From a bacterium (GTDB taxonomy: Bacteria; Pseudomonadota; Alphaproteobacteria; SP197): a DNA stretch of 47,608 nucleotides. Of the stretch, positions 1-8,977 are shown one piece after another. The translations under genes were made by a program, and so were the position numbers. Position 1 is the first letter of the stretch; every line of letters starts with the position of its first letter. The stretch spans positions 1 to 47,608 of the forward strand of contig JAPPGE010000008.1 of assembly GCA_028821455.1 (NCBI GenBank). The letters run 5' to 3'. The notes under the pieces are model-generated. The model was not told where the DNA came from and searched no databases. It saw nothing but the letters and a program-made list of their open reading frames with translations.

Positions 1-58
1 GCACGTCCGGCTCTGTGGGGGACGGGACGCCGTAAGGCTCCCGTCTACCCGGCCCCAC
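1..58 (+). mobile_element. 3' end of a group II intron (domain V 3' strand and domain VI)
   Basis: The first bases (GCACGTCCGGCTCT, 1-14) read like the 3' strand of a group II intron domain V, whose 5' half would lie left of the window. A domain VI-like hairpin follows: GGG 18-20 pairs with CCC 48-50, GACGGGA 21-27 with TCCCGTC 39-45, and GCC 29-31 with GGC 36-38, closed by a GTAA tetraloop at 32-35. T46-A47 is unpaired on the 3' strand, where the branch-point adenosine normally sits. The ribozyme core and any reverse transcriptase gene would be off the left edge. I cannot fix the 3' splice site; it should lie at about 52-60. Recognition is from family-typical sequence and folding by eye. Confidence 0.72.
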
Positions 59-176
59 ACGTGACAGGCACGCTGAAGTGGGGGTGGTGTGATCGCTTGA
101 TCGCCTCCGGGAACGATGCGCACAATGGGACTCAAGCAGCAAGTCATGGCAGGAGAACAGAACGCAGGAGGTGACG

Positions 177-1271
177 ATGTCTCCACAGCGAAATCCCGGT
201 TTCTTCGGCAACAACCCGTTCGACCGTCGATCGTTGAACAAGGCGTTCGCAGCTTCGGGACTGTCGCTGGCAGTCGTGCCGATGTTCGCAAGCCCGGTTC
301 GCGCCTCCGATCTGACCCTCTACGAGTGGGGCGGCTATGAACTGCCCGAGTTCCATCCCGAATACACCGCTGCAACCGGCGGCAGTCCGGAGTTCACGTT
401 CTTCGCCGACGAAGAAGAAGCGCTGCAGAAGATTCGGGCGGGCTTCAGACCCGACCTCTCGCATCCCTGTGTCGGCTCGATAGGCCGTTGGCGCGATGCC
501 GGTGTCATCAAGCCGATCGACACCGCCCGCATCGAGCGTTGGGATGACATCATTCCCAGCCTGCTGGAATTTGAGGGGCTTGTCGTTGACGGCGAAGCCT
601 ACTTCATGCCCTGGGAATTCGGCTACACGGCCGTTGCCTACAATCCCGCGCTCATCGATCCAGCGGACCAAGGCTTCTCGTTGCTCATCGATCCGGCGTT
701 CAAGGGCAGGATCTCGTGTGGTTCGCAAATAGACGAGGCGGTCGTGGTCGGCGGTGTGATCGGCGGCTTCGCCGATCCCTTCGTGCCAACCGAGGATGAA
801 ATCGCACAATTGCCCGACATATGGCGCCAACTCATCACGAATGCCCGGTTCCTGTGGTCGACCATATCGGAGTATGAGCAGGCCATGGCGTCCGGCGAGG
901 TTGCCGCTTCCTACATCTGGACACAGTCAATCCCGCCTCTGGCCGAAGAGGGAGTGGAACTCAGGATCGTCGATCCGGTCCTGCCCTGGATGTGCGGCCT
1001 GGTTCTGAATACCGACGGTGCGGGGGACGAGGACCTGGCCTATGCCTACATGAACGCAATGCTCGACCCCCAGGCCGGCAAGGCTCTGGTCGAGCTCTAT
1101 GGTTACGGGCATGCCAACCGCAACACCTATCCGCTGGTCAGCGACGAGATTCTCGCGGCCAACGGTCTCACCGATCCGGTCTCCCTGTTGAGCAAGGGCA
1201 TCTTCTTCAAGGCGATTCCCGAACGCGACCGCTTGATCACCATGTGGGAGGAGGTGCAGGCCGGCATCTAG
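177..1271 (+). CDS. Tat-exported polyamine-type ABC transporter substrate-binding protein
   Basis: A 364-residue periplasmic solute-binding protein of the PotD/PotF type. The N-terminus carries a Tat-like signal: Arg17-Arg18 in DRRSLNK, a hydrophobic stretch, and a probable cleavage after SPVRA near residue 43. The mature start LTLYEWGGY and the later phrases SYIWTQSIPPLAEEG and PWMCGLVLNTDG fit the spermidine/putrescine receptor fold. ATG 177 is chosen because AGGAGG lies at 166-171; the GTG at 171 overlaps that ribosome site. No permease or ATPase follows. Instead a PhyH dioxygenase and an SDR are encoded downstream on the same strand, so the ligand may be a nitrogenous substrate that those enzymes process (inference). 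It is a second PotD paralogue besides the one at 32943-33980. The ligand cannot be read from the sequence. Confidence 0.85.
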   Translation: MSPQRNPGFFGNNPFDRRSLNKAFAASGLSLAVVPMFASPVRASDLTLYEWGGYELPEFHPEYTAATGGSPEFTFFADEEEALQKIRAGFRPDLSHPCVGSIGRWRDAGVIKPIDTARIERWDDIIPSLLEFEGLVVDGEAYFMPWEFGYTAVAYNPALIDPADQGFSLLIDPAFKGRISCGSQIDEAVVVGGVIGGFADPFVPTEDEIAQLPDIWRQLITNARFLWSTISEYEQAMASGEVAASYIWTQSIPPLAEEGVELRIVDPVLPWMCGLVLNTDGAGDEDLAYAYMNAMLDPQAGKALVELYGYGHANRNTYPLVSDEILAANGLTDPVSLLSKGIFFKAIPERDRLITMWEEVQAGI

Positions 1272-1337
1272 CGCTGCCCCTGCCGCTGCCGTGTCCCCGA
1301 GCGTTGTTGGGTTGATCCGGTCCAAGGAGTGCCGAGC

Positions 1338-2189
1338 ATGGAACTCTCACGTCTGCCAGCGAGTGCAGGCAAGAATGCGATCCTCGAGACGTTGACCGAG
1401 GCCGGCGCGGTCGTGGTCGAGGACATCTTCGATCGGTCCTTGGTGAAGCGTTGCTGGGATGAACTCGCCGGCAAACGGGAAGAGCACGGGCCGGGACCGA
1501 CCATCCCTGGCGAGGAGAACGAGGTCTTCTGGGGCCGCAACACGATCCGCTTTGCGAGTCTGGCCCAGCACAGCGACGCCTTCATCGAGATCATGCTGAA
1601 CCCGCTCGTCAAGGACGTCGCCGATTCCTTCCTGGAAGAGGTTGGGACCGACTACTGGATGAACACGGCGCAGTTCATCGGCATCGGCCCCGGCGAGCCT
1701 GCCCAGGAGCTTCACCGTGACAACGACCTCTGGCAGCGCGTCTACGAGTGGGCCTGGCCGAAGATGCCGGAATTGAGCTTCAACACGCTCTTTCCCTTCC
1801 ACACCGTTACCGACGAGATGGGCGCTACACGGGTCATTCCCGGCAGCCATCGCTGGAATGAAAGGGAGCGACGCCCCGACCCTGCCGAAACCGTTCCGGC
1901 GGAAATGGAAGCTGGCTCGGTCATCTTCTACTCCGGCTACACGTTCCACGGTGGTGGCCACAACAGGACGAAAGACACGTGGCGCTATGCCGTGCAGATG
2001 AGTTTCAACGCCGGTTGGCTCACGCCGGAGGAGGCGCATCCTCTGGCCGTCACAAGGGAGCGTGCGCTCCGGCTTCCCCGCCGCGCCCAGCGCCTGCTCG
2101 GCTGGCGCAGCTATCTGCCCGGAGGCGATGGCGGCTATGACCGGCTGTGGGTCAAGGACTATGAGGATATCCTGGCTGGCGAGGCCTGA
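1338..2189 (+). CDS. Phytanoyl-CoA dioxygenase (PhyH) family protein
   Basis: A 283-residue Fe(II)/2-oxoglutarate-dependent oxygenase. The iron ligands are visible as His126-Arg-Asp128 in QELHRDNDLW and a distal His204 in FHGGGHNRT; an Arg follows in TWRYAVQ for 2-oxoglutarate. GATRVIPGSHRW is a typical PhyH strand before the distal His. ATG 1338 is preferred over GTG 1329 because AAGGAG at 1324-1329 is well spaced from it. It sits 66 bp after the binding protein and 80 bp before the SDR, probably in one transcript. PhyH enzymes hydroxylate many small molecules, and the substrate is not evident here. A second, divergent PhyH gene lies at 24184-25143. Confidence 0.88.
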   Translation: MELSRLPASAGKNAILETLTEAGAVVVEDIFDRSLVKRCWDELAGKREEHGPGPTIPGEENEVFWGRNTIRFASLAQHSDAFIEIMLNPLVKDVADSFLEEVGTDYWMNTAQFIGIGPGEPAQELHRDNDLWQRVYEWAWPKMPELSFNTLFPFHTVTDEMGATRVIPGSHRWNERERRPDPAETVPAEMEAGSVIFYSGYTFHGGGHNRTKDTWRYAVQMSFNAGWLTPEEAHPLAVTRERALRLPRRAQRLLGWRSYLPGGDGGYDRLWVKDYEDILAGEA

Positions 2190-2269
2190 TGGAACCCTTG
2201 ACCTCGCGTGTGCCGGTTGCTTCATATCCACAAAGAGGTTCGTGCCGCAGGTCTTGAGGAGCGGGGTTC

Positions 2270-3034
2270 ATGCAGATTGACTTCACCGACAGGCGCGTCC
2301 TGGTGACGGGCGGTTCGCGTGGGATCGGACGTGCCATCGTGGAGATGTTCCTAGAGTCCGGCGCGCGCGTCGCCCTCAACGGCAGCACGGATGAGAGCAC
2401 CGCCAGGGCCGTTGCCGAGGTCGGCGCGGGAGACCGCGTCGTCGCGGCGCCTGGTTCGGTTGCCCGTGTTGCCGACTGCAGACGAATCGTGGAGACGGCA
2501 GTCGCGGGCCTCGACGGGCTCGACGTGCTCATCAACAACGCAGGCTGGGGTGACGTCACGGAGCTTGGCACGACAACGGAGGAGAGCTGGAACCGGACCC
2601 TCGATACCAATCTCAAGGCCGTCTACTTCATGACCCAGTTCGCCGCTCCCCACCTCAGGGAAGCGAAGGGCTCGATCGTGAACTTCTCGTCGGTCTTCGG
2701 TCTGGTCGGCGCGCCAGGGTCCTCGGTCTACGGCGCGGCCAAGGCCGGAGTCATCAACCTAACCAAGGCCCACGCGCTGGAACTCGCGCCCGATGTCCGC
2801 GTCAATGCCGTCTGTCCTGGCGGTGTCGACACCGACATGCTGCGCGAGTTGGCGCTCACCCTCGCCGATTCAATTGAGGAGGGGTACGCGATCCTCAAGG
2901 AAGACGCGACGGCTCTCAAGCGTATCGCGGATCCGCGCGAACTTGCCGGACCGGTACTCTACCTGTGCTCGGACCTCGCGCGTTTCGTCACCGGTTCCAT
3001 CCACGTTGTCGATGGCGGAGAGACGATCGACTGA
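2270..3034 (+). CDS. SDR family NAD(P)-dependent oxidoreductase
   Basis: A 254-residue classical short-chain dehydrogenase. The cofactor loop is TGGSRGIG (residues 13-20), the structural motif is NNAG (89-92), and the catalytic residues are Ser141, Tyr154 and Lys158 (YGAAK). It ends with VTGSIHVVDGGETI, the usual SDR C-terminal phrase. GAGGAG at 2257-2262 supports ATG 2270. It is the last of three same-strand genes with a PotD-like receptor and a PhyH oxygenase. A plausible role is oxidation of the alcohol made by that oxygenase, but this is only context. Confidence 0.88.
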   Translation: MQIDFTDRRVLVTGGSRGIGRAIVEMFLESGARVALNGSTDESTARAVAEVGAGDRVVAAPGSVARVADCRRIVETAVAGLDGLDVLINNAGWGDVTELGTTTEESWNRTLDTNLKAVYFMTQFAAPHLREAKGSIVNFSSVFGLVGAPGSSVYGAAKAGVINLTKAHALELAPDVRVNAVCPGGVDTDMLRELALTLADSIEEGYAILKEDATALKRIADPRELAGPVLYLCSDLARFVTGSIHVVDGGETID

Positions 3035-3173
3035 TACCGATCACGTCGCGTTCCGGGACCGAACATCATGACAGAGCACCCCGACCGATTGAACGAAGCG
3101 CACCTGATTCGCGCAACGATGCTCTGCTATCGATCGTCGAACCGTCCAGCCAACACCGCGAGTTCGGGGCCGT

Positions 3174-4067
3174 TCATGGTGCCGGAGCCAGGGCTTCGGT
3201 GACGGCCTCGAAGTCGTGTTCGCCATGACCGTCGGCGATTGCACGGGTGACAAGATCATGGATGGACTCCAGGGGGTCCGCAACGAGGCCTGCCTTCCGG
3301 CTCTCCGCGATGATCTGTTCAAGTGAGAGCCTCCAGACATCCAGTGTTGCTCCGACCTCCTCGCCGTAGTTCCTGGCGATGGCCGACGCCACCATCTTCT
3401 CGAGATCGGCGGACAGGGGGCCCTCACGCATGTAGTCCGACACCATGAGCCTCACGAACACCGTGGGGTCCATGTCGGCGGCCCTGCACATCGCAGCGCC
3501 GTGCAGGACCCCGACATAGGCGTGCACGGCGAATGCAAGCTGGCCGGCGACCAGTGTGGCCGCACCACCCGGCGCTTCGGAAACGTGCAGGAGGCGCGCC
3601 GTGGCAGCGCGGAGTACAGGCCGCACGGTCTCGAACACCGGTGTGGAGCCGGAACAGAGGATGGTCGCATTGCCCGTGCGCACCGCCGAGGGATAGTCCT
3701 GGATCTGGGCTTCCAGGTAGTCGATGTCATGTTGTTCGGCCCACGCGCCCAGATCGCGCGATTCACTCGCGGTCATGCTCGAAAGGACAACCAGTGTGTT
3801 CCCGCGAAGTGCTTCGGCCACTGCCGCGTTCTTCACGCTGGCGGCAGTGGCGGCGTGATCGCGCAGACATGACAGGACGACTTTCCCGCGAGGCACCGCC
3901 TCGGCGATGGTGGGTTTCGCGCGGTCGCCGTAGGATCGCGCCCGGTTGGAACCGCGATTCCACACGGTCACGTCAAGTCCCTTCATAATCAGCCGGTCGG
4001 CAACGGCGCTTCCCATCTTGCCAAGACCCAGCACCGCTACTGCCGGCACACTCGAATCGGATGTCAT
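3174..4067 (-). CDS. Imine reductase-like NAD(P)-binding oxidoreductase (beta-hydroxyacid dehydrogenase superfamily)
   Basis: A 297-residue protein with an N-terminal Rossmann fold, VLGLGKMGS (glycines 14, 16 and 19). It lacks the usual beta-hydroxyacid dehydrogenase active-site context. The middle stretch YLEAQIQDYPSAV followed by ATILCSGS, and the C-terminal ADGHGEHDFEAV, match the pattern I know from imine reductases and related 6-phosphogluconate dehydrogenase-like proteins. Such enzymes reduce C=N or C=O bonds with NADPH. ATG 4067 is chosen because AAAGG lies just upstream and the Rossmann strand starts within eight residues; an upstream in-frame extension to 4175 has no family resemblance. 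It is convergent with the SDR ending at 3034. The physiological substrate is unknown. Confidence 0.78.
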   Translation of the reverse strand: MTSDSSVPAVAVLGLGKMGSAVADRLIMKGLDVTVWNRGSNRARSYGDRAKPTIAEAVPRGKVVLSCLRDHAATAASVKNAAVAEALRGNTLVVLSSMTASESRDLGAWAEQHDIDYLEAQIQDYPSAVRTGNATILCSGSTPVFETVRPVLRAATARLLHVSEAPGGAATLVAGQLAFAVHAYVGVLHGAAMCRAADMDPTVFVRLMVSDYMREGPLSADLEKMVASAIARNYGEEVGATLDVWRLSLEQIIAESRKAGLVADPLESIHDLVTRAIADGHGEHDFEAVTEALAPAP

Positions 4068-4399
4068 GACGGCACCTTTCTTCGGGGCGGTTCTGTCAAA
4101 AGGTTCGGCTCGGGCCGGATACCTTCTCTTCGTGCCGCCACCCGCATCATGGGACGACGGTCCAGCGAATATCACAGTGGGCCGGGGTTACAAGATCCCG
4201 CAGACCACCCGCGTCATGTCCCAGATGGCCGATGACAAGAAACCCCGGGCCTTCGCCCCGATTGTCCTGGATCCATGGGAAGCAGGACTTCGTTCAGCAG
4301 TACGCCGGACAACGGGTTGCGAAGCAAGGAGATGATCGAACGGGGATTGCGGGCTGTGAACTTCACCCGGGGCGACGCCCGAACATCACGAACACGGAT
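4068..4399. other. Intergenic region, no gene recognised
   Basis: About 330 bp lie between the imine-reductase-like gene and the end of the oxygenase beta subunit. Short open frames exist on both strands but none shows a family motif or a well-placed ribosome site. It should contain the promoter of the minus-strand gene starting at 4067. I see no clear terminator hairpin. Confidence 0.4.
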
Positions 4400-4897
4400 C
4401 TAGAAGAACGTCGACATCGTCCGCGGCACCAGAGTCTGATCGAGAATGACCTTGCGACGTGCAATACGCCATTGCTTGCCATGGCGGCGAAGCCGGTCTT
4501 CGCGGCGTCCGACGTACATGACCTCCGTGCGCTCGAGGCGCGACTGGTAGACCAGGAGGTTGCACCGTATATCGAGTCCGTCATCGTTCACCTCGAGAAC
4601 CTCTACATTCGAGATGAAGTAGCGCATTCGCGAAGGCGGCTGCTCCGCATGGGCAAGCGATGAACGCAGGCGTTCGATGCGGGAGGCAAGGAACTCCTTG
4701 TCGTCGTCGAAGTACGCCATCTCGCCATCGGCGGAAACGGCGTCGGGCTGCCCGTCGACCGTTGCCCGCGCCGGCATCCAGTAGCGTACGTCGTCGGTGA
4801 AAAGATCGAGCCATTCTTCCAGGCGAAGCTCGCTCAGCAGGCGAACCTCGCGATAGAGAAACTGTTCAACGCGGTGCTGCAGCGCGACGCTGACCAT
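4400..4897 (-). CDS. Aromatic-ring-hydroxylating dioxygenase, beta subunit
   Basis: A 165-residue small subunit of a Rieske non-heme iron oxygenase. It has the NTF2-like cone typical of the family: FLYREVRLLSELRLEEWL near the N-terminus, then DVRYWMPA, then RMRYFISNVEVLEV in the middle. It has no cofactor of its own and shapes the alpha-beta hexamer. The start lies 32 bp inside the alpha-subunit end, so the two are probably translationally coupled. No ferredoxin or reductase gene is adjacent, so electrons must come from proteins encoded elsewhere. The Rieske-only protein at 43013 is distant and linked to a desaturase. Confidence 0.9.
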   Translation of the reverse strand: MVSVALQHRVEQFLYREVRLLSELRLEEWLDLFTDDVRYWMPARATVDGQPDAVSADGEMAYFDDDKEFLASRIERLRSSLAHAEQPPSRMRYFISNVEVLEVNDDGLDIRCNLLVYQSRLERTEVMYVGRREDRLRRHGKQWRIARRKVILDQTLVPRTMSTFF

Positions 4898-6212
4898 GGG
4901 ACGTTCCCGACCAGGGTGAGCTCACAAGCGTCGCCCAGTGCCGATAGAAATTCAGCTGGTTGGTTTCCGAGATGTACGGCGAAAAACGTCCGGGACATCC
5001 CTCCGGTCCGTCCAGCAACGGCTGCCCGACGTTCATCTGGTAGTTGAAATCGAGCCTCTGTCCGACGACGCCCCGCGTCGCTTCGGTCACCTGCTCGAAG
5101 TTCTCGGTATCGTCCTGCGCCGCAATACCGCTGACTGCCTGGATGCGCGTGTAGTCGACACGTGCGAGGTCCTTGATGACCTTCGGCGCATCACGATCGA
5201 CCGCACACCAGTTCCAGGCCTCCAGGCGATCGGGGCCCTTCGGCAGCCACAGGTAGAATCCGATCGGTCGCAACGCGCTGAAGTCGTTGAACGAAAGATT
5301 GGGAAACATGTTGCTGAACGACGGTGCGTAGACACCGGCCTGGCGTTTCGGGAACGCCCTGATCAGTCGCTGTTGACACTCCTCGACATACTCAACCACC
5401 TCCGGCCCGTAGGTCCTGGCGAGTTCCCGGTCGACCTCGTAGCGCTCGCTGTCGAAGACGACGCCCGTCATGCCGTGGCCATTGTCGAGGCCGATGTTGT
5501 AGTACCGGGCCTGGTTGCCGCGGAAGTTCGGATTGGCCGGATTGATCTGCCGGATGTCGAGCTTGAACATCGATCCGTGCGAGTAGGGCAGATGATAGGT
5601 ATCGCCCGCAAAGTTCTCGCTGGCGATCTTCCAGTTGGCGTTGAGGGAATAGCGCTGGATGCCGGGAATGAACTCGATTCCTCCGACCTGGCGCTCGATC
5701 ATGACATCCAGGTACCAGCGAAGATCTCCCAGGAAGTCGTCGAGGCTCTCGGCTCCGGCGTCCCAGTTGCCGAAGATCATGCCTCCGTAGATCGCCAGGT
5801 TCGGGACCTCGAGCATGCCCCATTTGTCCTTGTCAAGGCGATCGCCGTAGGCCTCCTTTCCCAGAGGTACGCCCTTGAGCCGACCCGTGTTCGAGTAGGT
5901 CCAGCCATGAAAACTGCAAGTGAACTGGCGGGCATTGCCGCGGTCGGCGCGACAGACCTTCATGCCCCGATGACGGCAGGAGTTCAGAAACGCCCGTATG
6001 ACCCTGTCTTCTCCGCGACACACGAGGATGGGATCCTCACCCATGTATGCCGCCATGTAATCCCCGGCCTTGGGAACTTGCGATTCATGACCGAGGAAAA
6101 GCCAGCAGCGTGCGAACACTCGCTCCAGTTCCGCCTGGTAGATATCCGGGTCGAAGAATATCCTGCGGCTGACGAGGCCTTCATCGATCCTGACGTAACG
6201 GTCCGCCTCCAT
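4866..6212 (-). CDS. Aromatic-ring-hydroxylating dioxygenase, alpha subunit (Rieske)
   Basis: A 448-residue catalytic subunit. The Rieske [2Fe-2S] site is Cys79-X-His81 and Cys99-X2-His102 (CSFHGWTY). The mononuclear iron site shows bridging Asp204 in FAGDTYHLPYSH, His207 and His212, with a late Asp at 367/368 in AQDDTENFEQ. Length and order are normal for large subunits of the benzoate/biphenyl/phenylpropionate dioxygenase class. ATG 6212 follows GAGGGAGG; the open frame continues upstream but without similarity. The substrate cannot be named. With the beta subunit it forms a two-gene unit that lacks its ferredoxin and reductase. Confidence 0.92.
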   Translation of the reverse strand: MEADRYVRIDEGLVSRRIFFDPDIYQAELERVFARCWLFLGHESQVPKAGDYMAAYMGEDPILVCRGEDRVIRAFLNSCRHRGMKVCRADRGNARQFTCSFHGWTYSNTGRLKGVPLGKEAYGDRLDKDKWGMLEVPNLAIYGGMIFGNWDAGAESLDDFLGDLRWYLDVMIERQVGGIEFIPGIQRYSLNANWKIASENFAGDTYHLPYSHGSMFKLDIRQINPANPNFRGNQARYYNIGLDNGHGMTGVVFDSERYEVDRELARTYGPEVVEYVEECQQRLIRAFPKRQAGVYAPSFSNMFPNLSFNDFSALRPIGFYLWLPKGPDRLEAWNWCAVDRDAPKVIKDLARVDYTRIQAVSGIAAQDDTENFEQVTEATRGVVGQRLDFNYQMNVGQPLLDGPEGCPGRFSPYISETNQLNFYRHWATLVSSPWSGTSHGQRRAAAPR

Positions 6213-6375
6213 GGGCCTCCCTCGATCAGTTCGGAGCCGACGATACGGCACATTACCGGAAACCCGATTGAAACCCCAACGTGAGTCCGGAACGTGTCGG
6301 TCAGGCACCGGCGAACGGCACCGGTCAGCGAGCGGGCTGCGATAGGCTGGAACGAGAACCGGCGGAGTGAGGGGC

Positions 6376-7263
6376 CTAGTTCCCGAACCGGAACACTGCC
6401 GATATGGCGCAGTGATCGGGATGCGGATCGCGCCGTGGCGCCTCGCGGAACGATCCCGGCGCCAGCATCGTCTGCGCACCGCCTCCGGCCACCATGTGAT
6501 CGATGAACGCCGGGAAGCGCGGATCGCAGCGGAACGGCACGTCCTTCGTCAACAGCAGCAGAGGCGCCGAGGTTGGCGAAAGCATGCGCCACGCCCAGTC
6601 GCCGGCGAGCGTCAGGCGGCGGTTGAAGTCTCCCAGGATGACGAAGGGCTGAGCCTTTGCCCGGCGGACGTCGGCCCACGCCTTCAACTCCTCGATCTGG
6701 CTGTGCAGCGTCGCGCAGACTTCCGCGCTCCCGCTGTCGCCGTCCTGAGCGGCGCCCCAGCACCCGGTCCTGAGATGGACCGAGAGCAGGCGAAGTTCCA
6801 GGCCTTGCGATGTCACGACGATATCGGTGGCCCATCGCTGGAATGCGTCTCCGGCGCCCAGCGATGTCAGGTCCCCGTTGCGGCGGTACTGGACGCCGCG
6901 CCGGATCGCGAACCCCGTCGCCAGGTGGCCGAGCTCAGCCTGCGGCCTGTCCCAGCAGGCAGGGCTGTTCTCCATCGGCGGGCGCCGCGACACTTCCACG
7001 TGCCAGTCGGATGCCGGGAACACGCGGTGCGCCGCCATCTCGTTCTCCACCTCCTGGAAGGCGACGATATCGGCGTCCAGTTCGGCGATCCGCCGGGCGA
7101 GGATTGCGTAGTCGGCATCGCTGCGCCCAACGCAGCCGGCGCCGTCGCTGTCGTCCAGATGTTCCAGGTTCCAGGCTGCGATGCGCAGTTCGTCGCCCGA
7201 TCCCGTTTGCGGCGCAAGCGCCAGGACCAGCCACACCAACATCACCCATCCGGAAGCACGCAT
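6376..7263 (-). CDS. Exported endonuclease/exonuclease/phosphatase (EEP) family protein
   Basis: A 295-residue protein starting with a clear Sec signal peptide (MRASGWVMLVWLVLALA), cleaved near residue 23. The EEP metallohydrolase signature is complete: RIAAWNLEHL (Asn), AFQEVEN (metal Glu), LGDFNRR (Asp/Asn), IDHMVAG and the terminal catalytic PDHCAIS. Such enzymes cut phosphodiester bonds in nucleic acids, lipids or inositides; the substrate is open. AAGGAG seven bases before ATG 7263 fixes the start. The protein is probably periplasmic or secreted, so nutrient phosphate scavenging or extracellular DNA hydrolysis is plausible. The 163 bp between it and the oxygenase alpha gene hold no recognised feature. 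Confidence 0.85.
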   Translation of the reverse strand: MRASGWVMLVWLVLALAPQTGSGDELRIAAWNLEHLDDSDGAGCVGRSDADYAILARRIAELDADIVAFQEVENEMAAHRVFPASDWHVEVSRRPPMENSPACWDRPQAELGHLATGFAIRRGVQYRRNGDLTSLGAGDAFQRWATDIVVTSQGLELRLLSVHLRTGCWGAAQDGDSGSAEVCATLHSQIEELKAWADVRRAKAQPFVILGDFNRRLTLAGDWAWRMLSPTSAPLLLLTKDVPFRCDPRFPAFIDHMVAGGGAQTMLAPGSFREAPRRDPHPDHCAISAVFRFGN

Positions 7264-7343
7264 CGTGATCTCCTTTACCTTCCGGGCGACGGCGCCCCGG
7301 CTTAATCCTCCGGTGCGTGACACCGTCCCCGCAGGACGGGCCG

Positions 7344-8876
7344 CTATCGAAGGAGGGCGCGCTCCTCCGTCCTCTGCCACGCCTCGCGATAGCTGCGCTG
7401 GTAGGCGTGATAGGGATCGCTGGTGACCGCGTAGTCCCACACCGGCGGCCGGCCGTGCCTGTTAGCCTCGAAGATCGTCGTGCGGCGTCGAACGCTTTCT
7501 TCCACGAGGTCCGGCAGGCGGGTCACGTCCCACTGCCTGTGGACCTCCTGGTGCAGGTCGTCCCGCGTCGCGGCATGGGTGGCATCCTGCGCCAGGTCGC
7601 GACGCTCTTCGGGATCCCTGGCAAGATCGAACAGCAGCGCTGCCGTCCTCTCGCAATGAACGAACTTGTGGTAGCCGCGCCTGATCATGAACCACGGTGC
7701 CGGCACGCCCTCGCCGCAGTACTCCGCCAGCACATCGCGCGGAGCGCCCGCGTCGTTTCCGTGCAGAACATGCGCGAGACTCCTGCCGTCAACCGGACCT
7801 GCGACGCTGCCAGCCTCCTCGCCGCCGGCAAGTTCCACCAGCGTCGGAAGCACATCGACGAGCGAAACCGGTGTCCGCACCCGCCTTGCCGCAAATGCGG
7901 CGGGACAGTGGAACACGAGAGGCACCCGTTCGGCCCACTCGAAAAAGGTGCGTAGGCCCCAGAGGCCGCGCTCTCCCAGCATGTTGCCGTGATCGGCGGT
8001 GATGACGACGATGGTGTCGGTGTGGAGGCGGGAGGCTTCGAGTGCGCCGAGGATCTGTCCGATCCTGTCGTCGATGTGGCTGAGCATCGCGTAGTAGGCG
8101 TGACGTGCCCGGCGAACATGCGTGTCGGTCACTCCGGCCTGACCCATGCCGCCGTACTCATGGAGATAGCGACTCAGTTCGTCGTGGTCATCGACCGGGA
8201 TCGGCGCTACCGCCGGCATGGAGATGTCCCCGTCGTCGTAACGGTTCCAGTACTCGGCCGGCGAGGCGAAGGGAGGGTGGGGCTGGATGAACGAGATGGT
8301 CATCAGGAAGGGTCGGTCGGCCTCTTCGCGGGCCAGCTGGTAGATCCTGTTGACGGAGGTGAAGGTCACCTCGTCGTCAAAGTCGATTCCCAGGCAGCGC
8401 ACGCAGGGACCCGCCTCGATCACCTCGTCGAGATTCGGGTAGTCGGGAAATCCCTCGTCTTCCCAGCGCGCGCCTCCAGGCGGCGGGCCCCAGCCGAAGT
8501 CCGAAGGCACCACGTCGGTCGTCAACCGCTCCTCGAAGCCGTGCAGCTGGTCGGGCCCCACGAAGTGCATCTTGCCGGAGAGGATCGTCCGGTAACCCGC
8601 CAGGCGCAGGTGGTGGGCAAAGGTGGGAATGCTGGCCGGAAGCTCGCTGCCGTTGTCGTAGACGCCGACCTTCGAGGGCAGGAGACCTGTCAGAAACGAG
8701 GCACGGGACGGTCCGCACAGGGGAGCGTTGCAGTACGCGTTCTCGAAGACGACGCCCTCCTCGCCAAGTCTCTTCATGTGGGGTGCCCTGATCGTGCCGT
8801 CGCCGTACATGGGCAGCGCCAGGGCGCTCATGAAGTCGGCCATGACGATCACGATGTTGGGTTGGGTCCTGGTCAT
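7344..8876 (-). CDS. betC: Sulfatase, choline-sulfatase-like
   Basis: A 510-residue type I sulfatase. The formylglycine signature is Cys54-Gly-Pro-Ser-Arg (LCGPSRASFLTG), Asp14 in VMAD is a metal ligand, and VITADHGNMLGERG holds later metal and active-site residues. The stretches TFAHHLRLAGYRT, GKMHFVGPDQLHGF and EERLTTDVVPSDF closely resemble choline-O-sulfatase BetC, which frees choline for betaine synthesis. The C-terminus (PVWDYAVTSDPYHAYQRS) also fits that class. A formylglycine-generating enzyme must act on Cys54; none is seen in the window. AAGGAA precedes ATG 8876. The symbol rests on resemblance only; another arylsulfatase specificity is possible. Confidence 0.78.
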   Translation of the reverse strand: MTRTQPNIVIVMADFMSALALPMYGDGTIRAPHMKRLGEEGVVFENAYCNAPLCGPSRASFLTGLLPSKVGVYDNGSELPASIPTFAHHLRLAGYRTILSGKMHFVGPDQLHGFEERLTTDVVPSDFGWGPPPGGARWEDEGFPDYPNLDEVIEAGPCVRCLGIDFDDEVTFTSVNRIYQLAREEADRPFLMTISFIQPHPPFASPAEYWNRYDDGDISMPAVAPIPVDDHDELSRYLHEYGGMGQAGVTDTHVRRARHAYYAMLSHIDDRIGQILGALEASRLHTDTIVVITADHGNMLGERGLWGLRTFFEWAERVPLVFHCPAAFAARRVRTPVSLVDVLPTLVELAGGEEAGSVAGPVDGRSLAHVLHGNDAGAPRDVLAEYCGEGVPAPWFMIRRGYHKFVHCERTAALLFDLARDPEERRDLAQDATHAATRDDLHQEVHRQWDVTRLPDLVEESVRRRTTIFEANRHGRPPVWDYAVTSDPYHAYQRSYREAWQRTEERALLR

Positions 8877-8977
8877 GATGATGTTCCTTGTCTCATGCCG
8901 AAGGGGTGCGCTCTGCCACCGGAGCTGAAGTCACGGAAAGCACCACAAAGGAGCCAACGCTGTCCAGGGTGCCGTCG

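Noticed and set aside
14..59. Alternative long stem TGTGGGG/CCCCACA and a CCGG pseudoknot at the left edge, as a riboswitch
   Set aside because: The group II intron domain V/VI reading explains the sequence better, including the tetraloop and bulged adenosine.
4938..6284. 448-codon plus-strand open frame opposite the oxygenase alpha subunit
   Set aside because: It is antisense to a gene with full Rieske and iron motifs and shows no family motif; long antisense frames are expected in GC-rich DNA.
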